Assembly: GCA_025667525.1 (NCBI GenBank)
Contig: CM046878.1
Location: 577,076,868 to 577,140,867 of the forward strand
DNA: 64,000 nucleotides
Source of the DNA: Glebionis coronaria
Lineage: Eukaryota > Streptophyta > Magnoliopsida > Asterales > Asteraceae
Reading direction: 5' to 3'
Part shown: piece after piece, positions 56,653-64,000 of the stretch
How positions within the stretch are numbered: position 1 is the first letter of the stretch
Layout: every line of letters starts with the position of its first letter
Position numbers and translations under genes: made by a program
Notes under the pieces: model-generated
Database searches by the model: none
Told to the model about the DNA's origin: nothing
What the model saw: the letters and a program-made list of their open reading frames with translations, nothing else

Positions 56653-57464
56653 TAGGGTTGCAATTTTGTCAAGTTTTTATCAAGCAACTCGAGCTTGAGT
56701 TCGAGCTTAGATCTATCAGCCAAGTTTTTATCAAGCTCAAGCCCAAAAAATAGTTCGAAACCTATATCAAGCTTAAGCTCAAGATTTTAATAGCTTGGTT
56801 GGAGTTCTTATCAAACTTTTTAAAACTTTAATATAACTATGTTTTCATGTTGAATTTATATAAGCATCTAAGAGTTAATTTGAGTATTAACCTAATTATA
56901 AGGGCTTATTTCATAAATAAATAAATAACATATTTTAGGAAGAATTTTAACTCTAATTAAATTTTTGTACTCATAATTTGATATTTTTGAATTTATCATG
57001 AATTATTTCATATATTATTTGGATGTAAACATAAAGATTCTATTACTATAAAATACATCATCTCAATAATTATAAGAAGATATATTTTGTTGAAATATTG
57101 TGTATGTTCGAACACTAATTGCTAGTATTTTGGCTTATTTTTTATTCTAATGTTGGATTTTTGTATAAAGTATGCTTTTATTAATGTTGTTAATTTTAAA
57201 TGAATCAAATTTAATTTCCATTTATATATTATGTTTGTTATACTTTATATCTATGTTTATTGATATGTGTGACTATAAAAAAATCATTTTATACATATTC
57301 GAATTTTTTAAGCCAAGCTCAAGCATATAATTTTTTCATCAAGTCAAGCTCAAGCATCAATAGTTAAAGCTTGACACGCTAACAAGTCAAGCTCAAGTCT
57401 ATAATTTTTTATCCAACAAAGCTCAAGCTCTATCAAACTCGAGTTCGACTCGATTACACCCCTA
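56653..57464. mobile_element. hAT-type 812-bp element, copy B
   Basis: Same termini as 20,809-21,620 and the same 8-bp duplication ACCAAAAG (56,645-56,652 and 57,465-57,472). Confidence 0.88.
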
Positions 57465-57735
57465 ACCAAAAGCACTATCCTAACTAAATCACGAAAGCCC
57501 GAAAGAAAACGCTTGAGAAACAACCCATGAGATACTCGATTATATTATATTTTAATATAAAATAAGTAAGCCATTTGAGTTGTTTGGATAGGGTGGATCG
57601 GGAGAAACATTTCAGGCTCATTCTTGTTGTGATGATAAACCGATATGAGTTTGGGACGGAATTCCTTCATTCTTGTGGGGAGTGAAGTTATTCGGCCATT
57701 CAGTATTTTTTCCATTCGAGCCTCCAATTTTGATG

Positions 57736-57996
57736 ACTTTCTAAACAAGGCTCTTTTGCATGTTGAAAGCGTTATCCAATTCATTACTTAGAAACTTTTC
57801 GATTAAATGACGTTTCTCTCTGGAAATATCACGATATTTCTCACATGTTGTGCGCAGTTTTGTTTTACCTTCGTACACGGTATCGAAATCATCGGCTAAC
57901 GTCGTAAGCGCATCCTAACGACATTGTTGCTCAATTATTTATTTTTGAATCATAACTTTAATCTCGTCAATGGTGTTTGGGAAAAGGCATGCTATT
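57736..57996 (-). pseudogene. Unrecognised coding relic, copy B
   Basis: Counterpart of 35,404-35,662, here continuous with its left flank because the 13.5-kb element is absent. It shares the TAG (minus) of copy A and has its own TAA. After the DALTTLADDFDT segment the frame is open through FLSNELDNAFNM. No family recognised. Confidence 0.4.
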
Positions 57997-59066
57997 TTAA
58001 TTTTAGAAATTGTGTGTGAAAATACTGAATGTCGTGTATGAAAATTTTGTGGGTGAAAATTGCTATTTTTAAAGAGGAAAAAATGATTTGAATAAAAAAT
58101 AAAAATAATAAAAAAAACAAATTGAACTAGGTCGCCTTTTTGATACAAATAGGTCGCACTAGGTTGTCACAGAAAAAAAATTGACGTGACAGAAAAAATC
58201 AAAGTCGCACAAGATGGTTAAGTTAAACAGATGTATTCATTTATATCGTTTTTAACTTATAAATGTACGCAACTAAAATGTCTCACGTTCTTTTATTTTA
58301 TCTGCGTATTTAATCTGATGTAATTTAAAATAAGTAAACAAATGTCTACTTAAACTTTAAACTTTAGCCCTATGAAAGAAAATCTAAAACATAGAAAATA
58401 CATTTTAATATTTAAATATAAAAGTTTTTATATTAAAGTGCGTGTCATCATCTCTAAACAACAATTTTGAAAAAAAATGTTATTCTTCTAGTTATTAATC
58501 TTACCATTATGTTGTAATAGTTTTAGCGAATCCAAAAGGATGTAAATCAGGGTCATTTTGGTTTATAATTTATAGTGGTTTCATTCAACACAATATAACA
58601 TACTTACTAGTTAGAGGTCTAGGTTCGGTGGGTTTCACGTGGGCGAAAACACGACACGAAAACGTAACAACCGCACCATAGCGTGCATTTTCGCCCCTCA
58701 AACCGTACTATGCATTTTATACTCCTTAAACTTACTCATGTCTCTCTATCTTTTTCCATTTTCACTTAATGTACGTTGTTTTTAAGTAATAAATGTACAT
58801 AACTAAAATGTCTCACCTTCTTATATTTCTATCTGCTCGTTTATATCCTTTTTTTTTTGGTAACCGTGATTTCCGACTCATTGGCCGACTAATCCACGGG
58901 GTTTGAGTCCACCGCCACACAGACTCAAACCAGATAAATCCCTCCCTATTCAGGAGGTTGGCGTGGCGTTTATATCCTTCTGGATTCACTAAAACCTCCT
59001 TATTGTAAAATACTGAATATGTTTATTGATTAAATAACCATTACAAACACATCATATTTATTTATA

Positions 59067-59376
59067 GGGAAAATTATCAAAAAGGCCCGTTGCCCATTAT
59101 TCTCTTCCCAAAAAACACCTAAAGTTTCCTCTTTCTAGAAATGGTCTATTTTTAGGGGGCAATAGGGCAACTGGGTGCAGAATGCGCTACGGGTCCTCTG
59201 TTGCCCTATATCTTGGGGCAATATGTCAGAATTGCCCTATTTCTTTGGACACTTGTCAAAATCTGAATGATTGTTGCCCTATATTCTTGTTGCCCTGGAC
59301 CGTATCAGGAAAAACATATTTCATAGACTCAATCACGAATTGCTCAAAATTAAAGGACTATTTTGATAATTATCCC
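59067..59376. mobile_element. 310-bp Mutator-type MITE, copy B (uninterrupted)
   Basis: Termini as at 36,728-44,128. The duplication is TTATTTATA/TTATTTAAT (59,058-59,066 and 59,377-59,385). CCCAT at 59,093-59,097 is the empty target of the 7.1-kb element. Confidence 0.78.
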
Positions 59377-60157
59377 TTATTTAATAGAACATGGCTTAGA
59401 CAATAAGCTAATATAAACCTAAACCCTAATGGGCTCAAAGCCCATAGGCTAATAATGACTCGTCTAATACTCCTGTGCAGTTTGAACAGGAGCAAGTCGG
59501 ATGGATAAACTGGAATGAATGTTGAAAGTCGCATCTTCTTTTCTTCACCTTTTTTTGTTTGATTGAGCGGAAGCATTGTATTTGATTGCTTAGTTGGTTA
59601 TTGCTTGCGGCATCCTCCTTTTGCGTGACGATTGCTTTTTTTCGTCATGGCTTGCTTTGACTTTAAAAGGGAGCGGCAATTTGATGATCAACTTTTATTG
59701 TTAACAACAATTATCTTTGACAATAAAAACAAATAGATGGTGAACAAAAAAAACTATATATAGTTGGTTGATGGCAACTTAACATTTTTACGGCTAGGGT
59801 TTAGGGCTTATGAATAACATACGAAATTAAAATACAAAAAAAAACAATAAACAGGAAAATAAGGAGGATCACTCCGGATCACCGACATGTAGGCCGATGA
59901 CTGGAGGATAGCAATTTTTTTTTGTGAATCTATGCTAAAAATTAGGGTTTATGCATAGATGACAAAAGAAAAAAAAACTAATTGAAAAACAAACATAAAG
60001 AGAAAGTAAAGGAATCCCTCCGGATCATCATCATGTAACCGATAACCGAAGGGTAGCAAAATTTAATGATGGATCTTACGTGATACCATGGAAAATACTG
60101 AAAGTGTTTATTGATTGAATGACCATTACAAACATATCATATTTATTTATAATAAAA

Positions 60158-61282
60158 CTAGTTATAATGCCCGTGCACGCACGGGACTTGGACATAAAAG
60201 GTTAATTAAGTTATAATATTGTTATTGTGATTTTATGTAATATTATATATGTTTTTTAAAAACATCTAGTGTTTATATGTTTGATTATATTGTTGTTTTA
60301 CTGTGCATCATGTAAATTAATATAAATTCATCTTAATTTTTATTTTTCGAATTTCATTCTCTTTTTACTTTCGATATTTTATTCTACATAACTACGTCTT
60401 AACTATTTATCAAGAAACTATTTACATCAACCTTACACGTACACGATTTATAACATAATACTCCATATTATGTTATAAAACAACATTAAATTTTTACTGT
60501 AATACTTAAATAGTTACGATGGGCATGGACCCACGAGTTTTACATGATTCTCCATTCTATGATAATATTAATTGATATTTTGTATAAATATTTATTGTCC
60601 AAAAGATTTGACTTTGTTAACTGAAATAAACTATCATTTTCAAGACATTATGTGTTTAGTAACATAACGACCTTGAAAAATATATATTGTTATATTATGT
60701 AGAATCACGTCTATTTATTTTCATCTCACATCGCTGTCTGAGGTCGTGCGTTCATTTTGATATTTATATTCATGTTAAAAATAATTTACGTAGATTGTAA
60801 TGCTGTTTTTATTAAATGTAAAATAGAAAAAGACAATAATATGTGTTATTATTTGAATATTTATAATCATGTGATTTGTTAATTTTTTGTTATAAAATAT
60901 AGAAGGTATAAAGTTTAAGGGAGTATTTTGTTTATTTTATAAAGTTATTAAAAAATATGGAGAATTATAAGTTTATATTTAAATCCATATAATTTATTAA
61001 AATTCAACCACTAAAGTATTATTTATCCCCTCCTCCTTTTTTAAGTTTTTATTTTCACAAATTTGACACACATATCTTTGTGTGTTTTTATCAAATTCCT
61101 CCACCAAAATTTTTTATTTTAACTATATTGAATTCAATTTTGACTTTTTTCCACCAATCACATTCCTCAATTTTGCTTATGTGTCAAAATCAAGTCATTT
61201 GATTGGTCTAATTGTTTTTTTCTACAACCTCCACTTTTCATTAAAAATCTCAAATATTCTAATTCTTTTATTATATAAAAGA
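60158..61282 (-). mobile_element. Non-autonomous Helitron, copy B
   Basis: Counterpart of 44,909-46,031, with the identical 3' hairpin (60,170-60,185) and CTAG end, and the TC 5' end at 61,282. Confidence 0.82.
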
Positions 61283-61366
61283 CATGGCTTAGACAATAAG
61301 CTAACGTAAACCTAAACTTAATGGGCTCAAAACCCATAGGCTAATAATGACTCGTCTAATACTTAT

Positions 61367-63923
61367 TGCAAGTATAAGTTAAATAGAAATACAACTAACT
61401 CGTAGTGTTCGTAGTTCAATTCCTTTCACACTCTAGCTCGTGCTTTTTTATCGACTAAAACTCATGTTTTTCTATCTTTTTCGTTTTCATTTCTGAGAGA
61501 ACTTTATTTGAGTTGTGTTTAACTAAACAGACGTATGAAACTAAAAAATCTCCCGGTGTTATATTTTTTTCTACCTATTTACTTAGATTTATTTTATAAT
61601 AAATAATTAATTGTTAAATAAATTTTAGATTTATCAAAACACTTTTAATATATAAAACAATAGTGTTGGAATGTTACAATTTTGTATTAAAGTGTGTGTA
61701 TTATCAGCTGTAAACAACAATAAAGAAAAGAAAAGCCATTTTATGTTGACAGTTTAGCGAATAAAAAAGGATGCTTGACAAACTATTCAAAAACATACAT
61801 GATGATTTCGAGTTAAAGAAGTAACCTTTTTTATTGCAACATGCAAAAGAAGAAAAATAACACATGAACTCAAACACAGAAACACAGATCTCTTCCAAAG
61901 GAAAAAGAAGAAAGAAAAAAAGAGAGAAATACACGAAAACACGACGTGAAAACGCAGCCCACGATACATCGCGTTTTGACGTCGCCTTTTCTCTCACCAT
62001 CGGCGCGAAGGGTGAAAACACTTGCCTTGGTACGGCATATGGCCTTTTCGGGTGGTTCCGTGGGAAAAACGTCTGCCACAATGCACCGTTACCGAGGTCT
62101 CTAAGATATTAAAAAAAGTCAAGAATTATATATCAATTTTCCGTCACAAGGTAACGCTGAGTTTATTTTTTTGGCTAATATAATAAACTCTAATGTCCAC
62201 ATGTGACTGAAAACATGATACCATTCTCAACACAACTTTTTGTCTTTGAAAGTAGTATATAATCAAAGAAATTTTCGACTCTTTCACCTATGTGGGATAT
62301 ATAAGGGTGAACTAAATTTTATAAATGTAGGAAAAGTATGAACACAGTTGTTAAGTGATGACGCACCTGGATTCGGAGGTCCTCTATGAGGTACACATTT
62401 TATTCCATAATAGGGAATCTTGGCTGGAGTGGTGGAATGTGAATGAACACAATAGTGAAAGTGAAATGTTAGCTTCTATTGGCATTTTCACAAGGTTGTT
62501 ATCAATCAAACAAATACATCTTATCCATAAGGAAATTATAAGTTTTACAAGGCATTCTTACTTGATTTGTCTATTAACACAATGAGTTTTGGTTGGTTTT
62601 GTGGTATGACATGTGATGGTGAAACATCTATCCATATGGTAATTCGGTTATTTTACTTTTATTCGTTTGTATATACAAAATTAGCAAACGAGCTATACAT
62701 CAATACATGTGGTAAGACATAGTTGTCCAAGTAACACAACTTGTTTTTGTTGCTGGTAAATTCTTTAAGTGTAAAGTCTCTATTGAGCACATACAAGTTT
62801 CGTCCTTTACATTCTTACCATTGTACTAGAAAATCTATGTGACTAATTAGAAACGAGGCAACTATAGTACAACGTTGGTGACTTGAGCCCTCCCCGTTCC
62901 TTATATTTATAATCTTGAGTATATATCATATCTAAGAGCTTAAGCGACCAAGCTCGTATTTCCCCTATAGAGACCTTACATGGAGGGGTGCCCTTGAAAT
63001 CATTTTTTTAAACTAGAATTTATAAATTATCTTTAAAAAGACTGGAAAGAGATTGTTGAGAATCGAACTATGCACCTTTGAGGTAGGTGATACTTCATTT
63101 ACCCATCAATCACCTCGCAGCATTGGAAATTCCTCTCCATTTATCATAAACTTTCTTACATGCCCAACATTGGAAAGATCGGTTTGTCTTGAAGAGTCTA
63201 CCTTACATTACAACTTGATCGATTGTTCGTAACATGCCACTGCATGATTAATATGGCATCGTATTATTTCGTATGTACGGCAGTGGTTAAGTTTAATTAG
63301 GTGGACAAGTGAAACATTCCTATCTTAAATAATCTATATAGTTACGATTTTGTTTTATTATAGATAGATAGATTAGTAAATAATTAGTCATATAAACATA
63401 CGGGCGATCTTTATAAATAAAAATTCTAGCTCACCTATATGAATTTATGGGACAACGTGTGGCCCCTTTGTGGAACAAGTTTATATCCCTAGATTTTGGC
63501 TAAGGTTTCATTTATCATTCACTACACACACATATCTGTGTGTGCGCAGCTCTCTCATCTCTCTCTCACTAAACTATGAAGGTTGACCTGGGAGTTTGAT
63601 TATTTTCGTCTTGTATAGCTGTGTGTTTGATTGATCTTTGTATGTGAGGGAGAACGGATCAACCTAGTTGGGACGTTCTCATCTTTTCTATTGTAATCGT
63701 ACGATTAGCATCCGTTTCGGGACTAATCTTTATCTGTTTTGTTTTTTTACTTTGATTTATAATATTATGTTTTAATAGCCAATATTAATATTTGGGTGTA
63801 AGATCTCTCTTGTTCTTTGATATTATGTTTTAATAGCCAATATTAATATTTGGGAAAAAGACGGATATAGACAAAATCTCCCCTCCCAATTCACTTTTTG
63901 GTCACTTGGAAAGAATATGACAG
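61367..63923. other. Non-coding shared DNA, copy B
   Basis: Counterpart of 46,117-48,674, and no gene is supported. A 125-codon minus frame at 61,704-62,081 is longer here than in copy A only because A has stops. This argues against coding function. Confidence 0.45.
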
Positions 63924-63932
63924 ATTTAGTTA
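63924..63932. other. Empty target site of the copy A 936-bp element
   Basis: A single ATTTAGTTA, continuous with TACACAAATG, shows the pre-insertion state. Confidence 0.9.
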
Positions 63933-64000
63933 TACACAAATGTACAAGTGCTCAACTCCACTACATCCTTACGTGTGTCAAATGTTAAGTGATCAACTGA

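Larger units (their letters stand above)
59004..61361 (-). mobile_element. TRIM-like element, copy B
   Basis: Counterpart of 36,665-46,111 without the 7.1-kb insertion. The 3' LTR is 59,004-59,469 (MITE inside), the internal region 59,470-60,088, the PBS 60,071-60,088, and the 5' LTR 60,089-61,361 (Helitron inside). The ATAAG (minus sense) duplication lies at 58,999-59,003 and 61,362-61,366. Confidence 0.82.
50616..64000 (+). repeat. Large direct duplication, copy B (truncated by window end)
   Basis: It is colinear with copy A from 15,210. It lacks the 13.5-kb, 7.1-kb and 936-bp insertions and shows each empty site. It contains 499 bp absent from A. The duplicated elements are listed separately with their B coordinates. 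Confidence 0.9.

Noticed and set aside
61704..62081. A 125-codon minus frame opposite a smaller plus frame
   Set aside because: In copy A the same region is broken by stops, and the sequence is rich in Phe/Ser/Leu from a purine-rich opposite strand. It looks accidental.

Overview
The window is AT-rich plant nuclear DNA made almost entirely of transposable elements. No intact cellular gene, tRNA or rRNA is visible. A eudicot, probably Asteraceae, is suggested: from memory, the gag-like proteins with repeated FDPG motifs and CxxCGGxH knuckles resemble an abundant family annotated in Tanacetum and relatives. That is recollection, not a search result.

Left part (1 to about 15,209). Fragments of old elements occupy the first 3 kb: a Copia gag relic and a CACTA-like end. 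A Mutator-like element (3,651-9,360) follows, with about 147-bp terminal inverted repeats and a 9-bp target duplication TATAATGAG. Inside it sits a rearranged, dead Copia element (4,796-9,080). Next come a hAT-type MITE with a perfect 8-bp target duplication (10,185-10,646) and a broken reverse-transcriptase C-terminal relic (11,960-12,390), then 2.8 kb with little but tRNA-like segments.

Right part (15,210-64,000) is one sequence present twice head to tail. Copy A is 15,210 to about 50,615. Copy B runs from 50,616 past the window edge. The copies differ by roughly 1-2% by eye. Both contain a foldback element with a palindrome array, a small TIR MITE, a PIF/Harbinger ORF1 relic, an 812-bp hAT MITE, and a TRIM-like miniature LTR retroelement. 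The TRIM carries a 310-bp MITE in one LTR and a 1.1-kb Helitron in the other.

Copy A alone holds three further insertions, each with a clean target duplication and a matching empty site in copy B: a 13.5-kb gag-protease LTR element without pol (21,897-35,398, TSD ACTTT), a 7.1-kb minus-strand LTR element with a gag-like acidic ORF (36,759-43,844, TSD CCCAT), and a 936-bp Mutator-like element (48,684-49,619, TSD ATTTAGTTA). Copy A also lacks about 499 bp that copy B has. The result is a readable order of events: TRIM, then MITE and Helitron, then duplication, then the copy-A insertions. A real tandem duplication and two haplotypes wrongly joined in assembly both fit this pattern.

The two LTR elements of copy A are not close relatives at the nucleotide level, but both encode knuckle-bearing gag-like proteins ending in repeated acidic-FDPG motifs and both lack pol. 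They must depend on enzymes supplied from elsewhere.
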